Assembly: GCA_002419215.1 (NCBI GenBank)
Contig: DIFQ01000146.1
Span: 1 to 53,007 of the forward strand
Length of the DNA: 53,007 nt
Direction of reading: 5' to 3'
Source of the DNA: Syntrophaceae bacterium UBA5744
Lineage (GTDB): Bacteria; Desulfobacterota; Syntrophia; Syntrophales; UBA2192
Part shown: positions 5,476 through 14,718 of the stretch, piece after piece
Layout: every line of letters starts with the position of its first letter
Position numbering within the stretch: position 1 is the stretch's first letter
Made by a program: the position numbers and the translations under genes
Notes under the pieces: model-generated
The model's input: only the letters and a program-made list of their open reading frames with translations
Told to the model about the DNA's origin: nothing
Databases searched by the model: none

Positions 5476-8343
5476 ATGAAACACCCGCGTTTCAACATCA
5501 GTCTCTATGTCCTCGTCCCCATCATCTTCGGGGGGATTGCCCTTCTTTCCGTCATCACGACGCACCAGATCCTGAAATACACGAGGCTCATCCCCGACCC
5601 GGAACTCTACCTGAAATGGTGGGGCCTGGGAATCGGGGTCTTCGCCTTCGCATGCGCGCTCCTGATCACCTGGCTTCTGCTGAAGCCCATGAAGAGTTTC
5701 ATTGCCAAGATGAACCTCATTCCCGCCGTGTCGAGACAGACGAGGAGCAAGAAACAGGGCAAGGGCGACGATATCAAGGAATTCAATGCCGTGTTCGAGC
5801 AGGTCAGCGATCTGCTCAGCAAGGTGGAGGGCAAGGCCCTGTTCCCGGAGTTCATCGGACAGAGCAAGCGGGTCCGGATCCTCTTCAACCAGATCATGAT
5901 GATCAAGCCCGAAGACCGGACGGTGCTCATCCTGGGCGAGACGGGGACGGGCAAATCGCTCCTGGCGAAGACCTTCCACAATTTTGCCTCAAAAAATGAG
6001 CCCTTCGTCATCGTCAACTGCGAGGATCTGTCCGAGCAGGTTCTGGAGACCGAGCTGTTCGGCTACGAGAAAGGTTCCTTTACGGGCGCAACGAGCCGCA
6101 AGGCCGGCAAGTTCGAAGAGGCGGGCCACGGCACGCTCTTCCTCCACCAGGTGCACGAGCTGTCCTTGAACCTTCAGGCGCGCCTGCTGAGGGTCCTCGA
6201 GACCGGTGAATTCCAGCGGATCGGGGGCAAGGAGAAGATCGCGCTGGGTGCGCGGGTGATTGCGGCCACCGACAAGGACATCCGCGGGATGATCAAGGAA
6301 GGGACCTTCCGCGATGATCTCTACTATCGTCTCAACGTGGTCACCCTCTACATGCCGCCGCTCAGGGAGCGCAAGGAGGACATCCCGCTGCTGGTGGACT
6401 ACTTCATCCAGCTCATCAACCAGGAATTCCGCAAGAACATCCTGGGTGTCACCCGGGAGGTGATGGACCGCTTCGTCGAGTACACCTGGCCGGGCAACGT
6501 GGCGGAACTGGAGAAGATCCTCCTGAGGGCCGCATCGGTGGCCAAGGAGCAGACCCTGATCGAAAACGACTTTCCCGACTTCATCGCCGAGATCGAGACC
6601 CGAAAAGCGGACTCGAAGGACCTGGCGGTCGTTGACGGGCAGTGGAAGAGGCTGGGCGAGCTTCTCCTGGAGGCAAGGCTTCTGGACGAGATGCAGCTCG
6701 AGGAGGCCCTGGCGGCACAGCGCTACACGGGCCTCAGGCTCGGCAAGCTTCTCGTCCAGCAGGGTTTCCTCCGGGATTCGCAGATCGTGGACATCCTCAG
6801 CAACCAGCTCCGGATCGAGCGTTACCTGCCCGACAAGTACCCTGTCGATCTGAGCCTCTCGAGACTCATCCCCATGGATTTTGCCCGGAAGCATCAGGCT
6901 GCTCCCCTGAGAAAGACCTCCCGCAACCTCGTTGTGGCCATGCCGGACCCGACCAACCGCTACGCCCTCGACCTGTTGAGGATGCAGTCGGAGGAAGGGG
7001 TGGAGCCGGTCATCTGCACGGAGCGCGAGTTCGACCGCCTCATGGGCCTCATCTACGACATGCCCTCGGGAAGCTTTTCCTCCGAGACCCGCCTCCAGGC
7101 CGCGGCCCAGGAGATGGGCTCGCCTTCGATGGCGGCCGCCGCGTCCCGTCCCCAGCCGGCAGCTGCGGCGCCTGTCCAGGAAAACGGGGCCCCGGCCGAC
7201 CGGCTTCTCGAGACGCTGCTCAGTCAGGCCGTTCGCGAGGGGGCAACGGATATCCACATCACCCCGCAGACGAAGAACGTCCGGGTCCGTTTCCGCGTCA
7301 ACGGAAACACCCATGACCTGCCCGACCTGCCGAAAGCGATGTCCCTCCCGGTGATCTCCTGGGTCAAGGATATGGCCAATATCGACAGCAGCATCCGGGG
7401 CATTCCCCAGGAAGGCCGGTTCGTCGAACGGGTTGGCGACAAGGAGATGAGCGTGCTCGTCTCCACCATCCCGGGCGTCAACGGCGAGAACCTGATCCTT
7501 CACCTGACGGACCTGAGCACCAACTCCTTCGGCCTGGAACAGCTGGGGCTCTCCCCGAAGGACCTGGACAGCCTCACATCCGTCCTGGAAAAGCCGCAGG
7601 GGCTCATCCTCGTGTCGGGGCCCGAGGGAAGCGGCAAGAGCACCACCCTCTACAGCCTGCTGCGCAAGATGACCAGGCCCGACACGGAGATCTTCACCCT
7701 GGAAGACCCCGTCAAACACCCCCTGGCGGGTGTGACCCAGATCGAGTTCAACCGCAAAGCCGGCCTGACCCTGGCGGGCAATCTCCGGCTCATCCTGAAG
7801 CAGGACCCCGACGTGGTCTATCTCAAGGAGATCCGCGACGCCGAGTCGGCGGCGCTCGCCGTCCAGACGGCACTCTCCAGCCACCGTTTCCTGAGCACGA
7901 TCCAGTCGCCCGATGCGGCAGGCGTCATCCCCCGCCTCCTCGAGATGGGCGTGGAGCGCTTCCCCGCGGCCTCCGCCCTGTCGGCGTCGATCGGACAGCG
8001 GCTCGTGAGGACGATCTGCCCTGCCTGCCGCGAACCCTATGAGCCGACGGAACAGGTCCTCGCCTCCCTGGGACTCGAATCGATGGCAGGCGGACGATTC
8101 TTCCGGGGTACGGGATGCCCTGCCTGCAAGAACTCGGGCTTCAAGGGGATGACGGCCCTCTTCGAAGTCCTCGTGAACGACAACGGGATTCAGGAGATGA
8201 TCCTGAAGGGAGCCGGCGCCGCCGAGATCAGCGCCGCCGCCGAGCGGGAAGGCAGGTTCCGCAGCCTGAAGCAGGATGCCGTCAACAAGGTGCTCCAGGG
8301 GGTCATCAGCCTCGAGGACGCCGTGACGGCCGTGATGATCTGA
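5476..8343 (+). CDS. Membrane-bound sigma-54 AAA+ / MshEN / PilB-GspE ATPase fusion
   Basis: This 955-residue protein joins parts that normally occur apart. Two transmembrane helices (about 8-28, 49-69) lead to a sigma-54 activator type AAA+ domain (about 125-370). That domain has Walker A GETGTGKS at 154-161, a sigma-54 loop GSFTGA at 200-205 and an arginine-finger segment FRDDLYYRLNV at 278-288. Its Walker B reads GTLFLHQVHEL, with His224-Gln225 where Asp-Glu belong, and sensor II reads WPGNVAEL with Ala343 for Arg, so ATP hydrolysis is doubtful. No helix-turn-helix follows. Instead come two RLGxLL...Q repeats of an MshEN domain (392-415, 421-444), the c-di-GMP-binding type, then a PilB/GspE ATPase (572-950). 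The latter has Walker A GPEGSGKS, Asp box TLEDPVK, EIRD, a His box with His810 replaced by Gln, and two CPAC zinc motifs. Likely a c-di-GMP-linked regulator or pilus/secretion motor; the exact role is unknown. Confidence 0.9.
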   Translation: MKHPRFNISLYVLVPIIFGGIALLSVITTHQILKYTRLIPDPELYLKWWGLGIGVFAFACALLITWLLLKPMKSFIAKMNLIPAVSRQTRSKKQGKGDDIKEFNAVFEQVSDLLSKVEGKALFPEFIGQSKRVRILFNQIMMIKPEDRTVLILGETGTGKSLLAKTFHNFASKNEPFVIVNCEDLSEQVLETELFGYEKGSFTGATSRKAGKFEEAGHGTLFLHQVHELSLNLQARLLRVLETGEFQRIGGKEKIALGARVIAATDKDIRGMIKEGTFRDDLYYRLNVVTLYMPPLRERKEDIPLLVDYFIQLINQEFRKNILGVTREVMDRFVEYTWPGNVAELEKILLRAASVAKEQTLIENDFPDFIAEIETRKADSKDLAVVDGQWKRLGELLLEARLLDEMQLEEALAAQRYTGLRLGKLLVQQGFLRDSQIVDILSNQLRIERYLPDKYPVDLSLSRLIPMDFARKHQAAPLRKTSRNLVVAMPDPTNRYALDLLRMQSEEGVEPVICTEREFDRLMGLIYDMPSGSFSSETRLQAAAQEMGSPSMAAAASRPQPAAAAPVQENGAPADRLLETLLSQAVREGATDIHITPQTKNVRVRFRVNGNTHDLPDLPKAMSLPVISWVKDMANIDSSIRGIPQEGRFVERVGDKEMSVLVSTIPGVNGENLILHLTDLSTNSFGLEQLGLSPKDLDSLTSVLEKPQGLILVSGPEGSGKSTTLYSLLRKMTRPDTEIFTLEDPVKHPLAGVTQIEFNRKAGLTLAGNLRLILKQDPDVVYLKEIRDAESAALAVQTALSSHRFLSTIQSPDAAGVIPRLLEMGVERFPAASALSASIGQRLVRTICPACREPYEPTEQVLASLGLESMAGGRFFRGTGCPACKNSGFKGMTALFEVLVNDNGIQEMILKGAGAAEISAAAEREGRFRSLKQDAVNKVLQGVISLEDAVTAVMI

Positions 8344-8374
8344 GGCGCACGAGCCGCCGGCGGTGAAATGAAAA

Positions 8375-8407
8375 AGGCAGGGCCCACGGACCCTGCCTTT
8401 CGTTTTT
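8375..8407 (+). terminator. Bidirectional intrinsic terminator
   Basis: AGGCAGGG (8375-8382) pairs with CCCTGCCT (8391-8398), flanked by A5 on the left and TTTCGTTTTT on the right. It serves the fusion gene on the plus strand and the convergent response regulator gene on the minus strand. Confidence 0.85.
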
Positions 8408-8424
8408 CAGCGGGAAGAAACCTC

Positions 8425-8808
8425 TCAGGCGAAGGTCAGAACCTTTTCGATCTCGTTCATGACCTCGATGGGGGTGACGGGTTTTGCCAGGATCGGATGC
8501 CCGTGAATGCAGCCGAGGCGATCCTCCGCCTCGTCTTTCTTGATCGCGGCCGTGATGAAGATGATCGGGATATTCCGGGTCTCTTCGTCGTCGAGGAGAT
8601 ACTCGGCCGCTTCGGTGCCGTCCATGTCGGGCATCATGAGGTCCATCAGGATCACGTCCGGTTTCTCGATCTGGGCGTAGCGAACGCCCATCCGCGCGTC
8701 CGTGAAGACCGTCACCTCGTATCGGCCTGATTTTTCCAGGTATTCCTTCATGAGCCTGCAGATTTCCTTGTTGTCGTCGATCATGAGCACTTTCGGTCGC
8801 TGGGTCAT
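8425..8808 (-). CDS. Stand-alone response regulator receiver protein
   Basis: The 127-residue product is a CheY-like receiver domain with no output domain. The acidic pair is in LMIDDNKE, the phospho-accepting Asp in ILMDLMMPDMDG, the switch Thr in FITAA, and the conserved Lys in ILAKPVTP. The ATG at 8808 is chosen because AGGGGAGGAG lies just upstream; the longer frame adds 18 unlikely residues. It converges on the AAA+/PilB fusion gene and shares its terminator, which suggests, but does not prove, a link to that signalling locus. A partner kinase is not in the window. Confidence 0.92.
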   Translation of the reverse strand: MTQRPKVLMIDDNKEICRLMKEYLEKSGRYEVTVFTDARMGVRYAQIEKPDVILMDLMMPDMDGTEAAEYLLDDEETRNIPIIFITAAIKKDEAEDRLGCIHGHPILAKPVTPIEVMNEIEKVLTFA

Positions 8809-9058
8809 GACTCCTCCCCTTGCTATCGGAGCTCGCACGGCTGTCGATTCTCTCGGACTCATATCGCACCTGCAATCCGGGTTTGAAATTTCGCCTCACC
8901 GGGGCGCCGGGAATTCCGATACACCACGAATCGTGATGTCCGTTCCACTGCCCGCACACCCTGCAGCGCCTTGCAGGGATATGCCTGCATGGTGTTTCCA
9001 CCGTGCAGATTAGCAATATCCGTACCATGCCTTTCACCCTTTTTCCCGGCCCTCCCCC
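8809..9058. other. Intergenic region before the riboswitch
   Basis: No gene is seen between the response regulator and the sigma-28 type promoter. A short hairpin CTGCAGCGCCTTGCAG (8962-8977) is present. This is where a promoter for the response regulator would lie, but I see no convincing one. Confidence 0.4.
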
Positions 9059-9085
9059 TAAAGTTTTCCGCCGATCTGACGATGT
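9059..9085 (+). promoter_or_regulatory. Sigma-28 (FliA) type promoter
   Basis: TAAAGTTT (9059-9066), 11 bases, then GACGATGT (9078-9085) fits the TAAAGTTT-N11-GCCGATAA consensus, with the -35 perfect and the CGAT core of the -10 intact. Transcription would begin around 9092, just before the riboswitch P1 stem at 9098, which strongly supports the position. Confidence 0.6.
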
Positions 9086-9097
9086 AAGGAGAGACGA

Positions 9098-9189
9098 GCC
9101 TGAAAAGGGCAAACCGTCCGAAAGGATGGGACGCAAAGCCGCTGGCCTACGTCCCGCTCAAGCGGGATAGGGCTGCAGGGCTGCCAGGC
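9098..9189 (+). promoter_or_regulatory. Cyclic di-GMP-I (GEMM-I) riboswitch aptamer
   Basis: All core elements of the GEMM-I aptamer are present in order. P1 is GCCTG 9098-9102 with CAGGC 9185-9189. The AGGGCAAACC strand comes next, then a P2 stem closed by a GAAA tetraloop (9114-9119/9124-9129). GGGACGCAAAGCC follows, then the GGCCTA tetraloop receptor, a P3 hairpin CCCGCT/AGCGGG and the closing GGGCTGCC. The base matching position 20 of the Vibrio Vc2 aptamer (9108) is G, as in c-di-GMP rather than cGAMP sensors. It lies in the leader of the secreted SBBP-repeat gene. Confidence 0.93.
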
Positions 9190-9216
9190 GAGCCGAGCAC
9201 CCTCCGGATCCGGAAT

Positions 9217-9241
9217 CCCCGGGCCCGGGGGCTGCCCCCGG
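9217..9241 (+). promoter_or_regulatory. Probable expression platform of the riboswitch
   Basis: Two GC-rich hairpins share bases and cannot form together: CCCCGGG/CCCGGGG (9217-9230) and CCGGGGGC/GCCCCCGG (9225-9241). No T tract follows, so control by Rho-dependent termination or by access to the ribosome binding site further down is more likely than intrinsic termination. This is inference from base pairing only. Confidence 0.35.
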
Positions 9242-9345
9242 CACCCTGCCGCGCACTCCCCATCGCTTTCCGATCGCCCTTTTTCGTCACAACCTCCCGC
9301 ACAGCCGCTCAGGGACGAGCAACGGGATTCCTTCGGAGGGGAGTC

Positions 9346-11322
9346 ATGAAAATCCGTCGTCTCGTCGTCGCCGTCGTCCTCTTCACCCTGTTTGCCGGGT
9401 CGGCCTTCGCCGCCACGGCACCGGTTCAACCCCTGCTCGTGAAGCAGTTCGGCTCGGTACAGATCGATTACGCCAAGGGCCTCGTCACGGATGCCTCGGG
9501 CAATGTCTACGTGGCCGGCACAACCCACGGGGCAATCAACGCGGAGGGGCAGCTCGTCCCGAACACCAACAGGGGGGGAGCGGATGCCTTCGTGGCCAAA
9601 TTCGACCCCCAGGGAGGCCTCCTCTGGGTCACGCAGTTCGGGTCGGCGGCCGATGATTTCATCGAGGGGATCACCCTCGACCGGTACGGCTACCTCTATG
9701 TTGCGGGCTCGACGTCGGGGAGCATGCCAGGCGGTGCGGAGCAGCTCGCTGCCCCGCCGGAGAATGCAAACGCCGGCAACTCGGATATCTTCGTGGCAAA
9801 GATTTACACCGAGGGAACGATCCGCTGGATCAAGCAGAACGGCACGGCCGAGGACGAATTCGCCAACGCGGTGACCACCGACTCGAGCGGACGCATTTAC
9901 GTCGTCGGGGCAACGAAGGGCCCCATCGACGGCGCGACCGATCCCGGCGGATACAGTGACGCCTTCATCGTGCAGTTCAACTCCAACGGCGGCCAGATGG
10001 CCGTCAATCAGTTCAGCGTCGCCACGGAACCCCTGAACACGTATGCCTACGCAGTGGCTGTCGACTCCACGAGCCTGCGCGGCGATACCATCGTCGTCAC
10101 GGGTTGGGCCCAGGCCTGCGAGAGCGGCTCCCTGTTCGTCGCCAGATTCGACGCATGGCTCGATCCCGGCACCCGGAAGATCGTCACGCTGGGGGGGCCC
10201 GCCAACGGGAGCGACAACGACGCCGGCCGGGCCATCGCCGTCGACAGCAAGGGGAACGTCATCGTCGCGGGCTCGACCTCCGGGGCATTCGACGGGAATG
10301 CCTGGTCGGGCGCCGAGGACATCATCGTCGTCAAGCTCACCGCGGGCCTTACGAAGCTCTGGTCGCGCCAGTTCGGCACGGACTCCAACGACGCCGCGTA
10401 CGGGCTCGACGTCGACGCCGAGGACAGCATTTACATCACCGGCATCACGGGTTACCCTGCCACCAGCCAGGGTCTCGACGGGCAGGCGCAGCTGGGCGGC
10501 TACGACATCTTCCTCTCCCGTTTCGCGCCGGACGGCAGGAAGCTGTTCACCCGGCAAATCGGAACGGCCTCGCACGACTGGGCCTACGGGGCCACCGTCG
10601 ACTCCTCGGGGGCCGTTTACCTTGCCGGCGCAACGGAAGCTTTGATGGGGGGGCAAAGTGCCGGCACCATTGACTCGGTCCTGGTCAAGTACGACAAGGA
10701 CGGGCCCGTGCCGCTTCCCGTGACGGAATTCTTCATCAACGGCAGCGTCAGGGAGCTGCCATCCGGCTCAGGGCTGGAGAGCGTCAGCGTCACCGTGAAG
10801 GACGAGCTCGGGCAGGTCGTGGGGGATTACCTCACAGACTCGGCGGGATTGTTTGCCTCGAAGGTCACCAGGGCAGGCAGGTATTTCGTCCATAAACTCA
10901 AGATCGGCTACAAGGCCCAGGTGGACCCGGACGAGGTGACGGTGACCGAGACGGCCCCCTCGGCGGCACTGACAACCTACATGGAAAAGATCGTCGTCAA
11001 GACGGAGATGTCCTTCCGCAAGGGCTACAACACCGTCCGGTTCACGAAGCTTCCCGCCGGGGACCGATCCGTCAATGCCGTCTTCGGAAAATACGCGGGC
11101 AACCCCTACGTAGGGCTCATCTTCAGTTTCGAGAGGCCGATGCAGTACCTGTTGCTTCACGGACACAAAACCGTCGGAAACCTCAAGACCCTGGAATCCG
11201 GCCGCAGCTACATGATCTACACGAGCAAGGCCTTCACGATCGACACGACGTCCTGGGTCGCGCAGGAAGTGGTTCCCGCCACGGTCCTCCCCGCGACGAA
11301 ATACCGCGGCAAGGTCCGTTAA
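9346..11322 (+). CDS. Secreted SBBP-repeat beta-propeller protein, c-di-GMP riboswitch controlled
   Basis: The 658-residue protein starts with a clear signal peptide (about 1-22, ending SAFA). Seven repeats of the SBBP kind follow (such as VTDASGNVYVAGTT, ITLDRYGYLYVAGSTSG, IAVDSKGNVIVAGSTSG, ATVDSSGAVYLAGATEA), spaced about 50-65 residues apart, as expected for one seven-bladed propeller. From about residue 465 there is a carboxypeptidase-regulatory-like beta-sandwich (NGSVRELPSGSGLESVSVTV) and a further C-terminal beta-rich part of about 90 residues. There is no membrane anchor or LPXTG-type sorting signal, so it is periplasmic, outer-surface or secreted. GGAGGGGAG precedes the ATG. The c-di-GMP riboswitch and sigma-28 type promoter suggest a role in surface attachment or matrix, coordinated with motility (inference). 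Confidence 0.88.
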   Translation: MKIRRLVVAVVLFTLFAGSAFAATAPVQPLLVKQFGSVQIDYAKGLVTDASGNVYVAGTTHGAINAEGQLVPNTNRGGADAFVAKFDPQGGLLWVTQFGSAADDFIEGITLDRYGYLYVAGSTSGSMPGGAEQLAAPPENANAGNSDIFVAKIYTEGTIRWIKQNGTAEDEFANAVTTDSSGRIYVVGATKGPIDGATDPGGYSDAFIVQFNSNGGQMAVNQFSVATEPLNTYAYAVAVDSTSLRGDTIVVTGWAQACESGSLFVARFDAWLDPGTRKIVTLGGPANGSDNDAGRAIAVDSKGNVIVAGSTSGAFDGNAWSGAEDIIVVKLTAGLTKLWSRQFGTDSNDAAYGLDVDAEDSIYITGITGYPATSQGLDGQAQLGGYDIFLSRFAPDGRKLFTRQIGTASHDWAYGATVDSSGAVYLAGATEALMGGQSAGTIDSVLVKYDKDGPVPLPVTEFFINGSVRELPSGSGLESVSVTVKDELGQVVGDYLTDSAGLFASKVTRAGRYFVHKLKIGYKAQVDPDEVTVTETAPSAALTTYMEKIVVKTEMSFRKGYNTVRFTKLPAGDRSVNAVFGKYAGNPYVGLIFSFERPMQYLLLHGHKTVGNLKTLESGRSYMIYTSKAFTIDTTSWVAQEVVPATVLPATKYRGKVR

Positions 11323-11336
11323 CCGTCCGACATGAA

Positions 11337-11375
11337 AAAGCCCGCCGGAAACCCCGGCGGGCTTTCTGTCTTTTC
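11337..11375 (+). terminator. Intrinsic terminator of the SBBP gene
   Basis: GCCCGCCGG (11340-11348) pairs perfectly with CCGGCGGGC (11354-11362), flanked by AAA and TTT, then CTGTCTTTTC. Confidence 0.85.
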
Positions 11376-11402
11376 TTTCGGGACGCTGAACGTCAGGCCA
11401 GC

Positions 11403-11441
11403 AAAAGAAGGTAAGAAGGTGAGAGGGTAAGAACGTTGGAT
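11403..11441. repeat. Low-complexity purine-rich repeat arm (word set GGTGAGAGGGTAAG)
   Basis: A run of quasi-repeats of the form (G)AAGGT(A/G)AGA ending in AACGTTGGAT. About 35 bases here are identical to the reverse complement of 17288-17323, and about 25 to that of 42691-42716. No pyrimidine arm follows directly. Confidence 0.7.
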
Positions 11442-11525
11442 GAGTCCGAGTTCGCCGCCTCGCGAAGGGCGTAGCCGTAAAGGGCCGTCCCCCCGGGGCG
11501 ATCTTGACCCGCAGATCCAATGAAG

Positions 11526-11622
11526 CGCAGAAGTGAAGAGGATCGGAAGATCGGAAAATAATTTGTCGATGGGAATTTATGATTTGGTCCGCTCTTCCGC
11601 GCTTCCGATCTTCTGATCTTCG
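11526..11622. repeat. Low-complexity inverted repeat overlapping the end of the next gene
   Basis: A purine-rich arm (11526-11557, words GAAGTGAAGAG, GATCGGAAG) faces a pyrimidine-rich arm (11586-11622, GCTCTTCCGCGCTTCCGATC). The second arm encodes the last dozen residues of the membrane protein at 11577-12056. Confidence 0.65.
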
Positions 11623-12056
11623 CCCGCATGCTCCTGGGGCCCGGCGGCTCCATCGGCCGGCGGCTCCGGCGGCAATACCTCCACCGTGGGCTGCGGCGGC
11701 TTTGCATAACGGGGATACAGGAAGGTCCCCCTGGCGGCATTGACAAACATGAGCGTCAGGATCGCGGCCGAGGCGAGCCGGAAGGAAACCCCCTCGGGCA
11801 GCGCGAAAGCCAGCTCCGGGACCATCATGGCAAGCCCGACGATCGGCGCCGCCCTCCACATCCGCTTCGAGAAATAGCCGCAGAGGGCCACGACGAGGAC
11901 GTCGAAGATCTTCGCAACCTGCCCCGACAAAATCGGGGTCAGGGCCAGAAAGACATAGAGCATGGCGGCGAGAAATCCCTGGTCGGCTGCCTTTTTTGCC
12001 GACTCGGCGTCGTGGATGTCGGGCCAGAAAAATGACAAAATGTTTTTGAAATCCAT
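11577..12056 (-). CDS. Small hydrophobic membrane protein of unknown function, downstream of gyrA
   Basis: The 159-residue protein has three or four predicted membrane segments (about 28-45, 50-66, 70-88, 93-112), a short basic loop YFSKRMWRAAP, and a proline-rich cytoplasmic tail. It starts 20 bases after the gyrA stop with GGGAGCAGG upstream, so it is the last gene of the gyrB-gyrA run. The final residues (EDQKIGSAEERTKS) are encoded by a low-complexity intergenic repeat arm, suggesting that the original stop was lost and the frame ran into the repeat. I recognise no family. Confidence 0.6.
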   Translation of the reverse strand: MDFKNILSFFWPDIHDAESAKKAADQGFLAAMLYVFLALTPILSGQVAKIFDVLVVALCGYFSKRMWRAAPIVGLAMMVPELAFALPEGVSFRLASAAILTLMFVNAARGTFLYPRYAKPPQPTVEVLPPEPPADGAAGPQEHAGEDQKIGSAEERTKS

Positions 12057-12076
12057 GATTGCCTGCTCCCGGCTTC

Positions 12077-14584
<2,508 letters not shown>

Positions 14585-14612
14585 GAAAAAAAGCTCTCCT
14601 TGGGAAACAAAA

Positions 14613-14634
14613 TTCCCCCCTTCCATGGGGGGAA
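14613..14634. promoter_or_regulatory. Short GC hairpin in the gyrA leader
   Basis: TTCCCCCC (14613-14620) and GGGGGGAA (14627-14634) form a perfect 8-bp stem with loop TTCCAT about 30 bases before the gyrA start. It could modulate translation or RNA stability. No T tract, so not an obvious terminator. Confidence 0.4.
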
Positions 14635-14637
14635 AAG

Positions 14638-14714
14638 AAGTGCGTGAAAGTGTTTGAGTGTCGAAGTGTCCGAGTGAAGAATGGATCGAATTTCACTCAG
14701 GCACTCAGACACTG
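14638..14714. repeat. Low-complexity inverted repeat between gyrB and gyrA (word set GTGTCTGAGTG)
   Basis: A purine-rich arm (14638-14680, words GTGTTTGAGTGTC, AAGTGTCCGAGTGAA) is followed after 12 bases by its imperfect complement TTTCACTCAGGCACTCAGAC. It ends five bases before the gyrB stop. The same words appear single-armed at 47500-47556. Confidence 0.75.
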
Positions 14715-14718
14715 TATT

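Noticed and set aside
5989..7884. 631-codon minus-strand frame opposite the AAA+/PilB fusion
   Set aside because: Shadow frame; the plus-strand protein has clear domains throughout.
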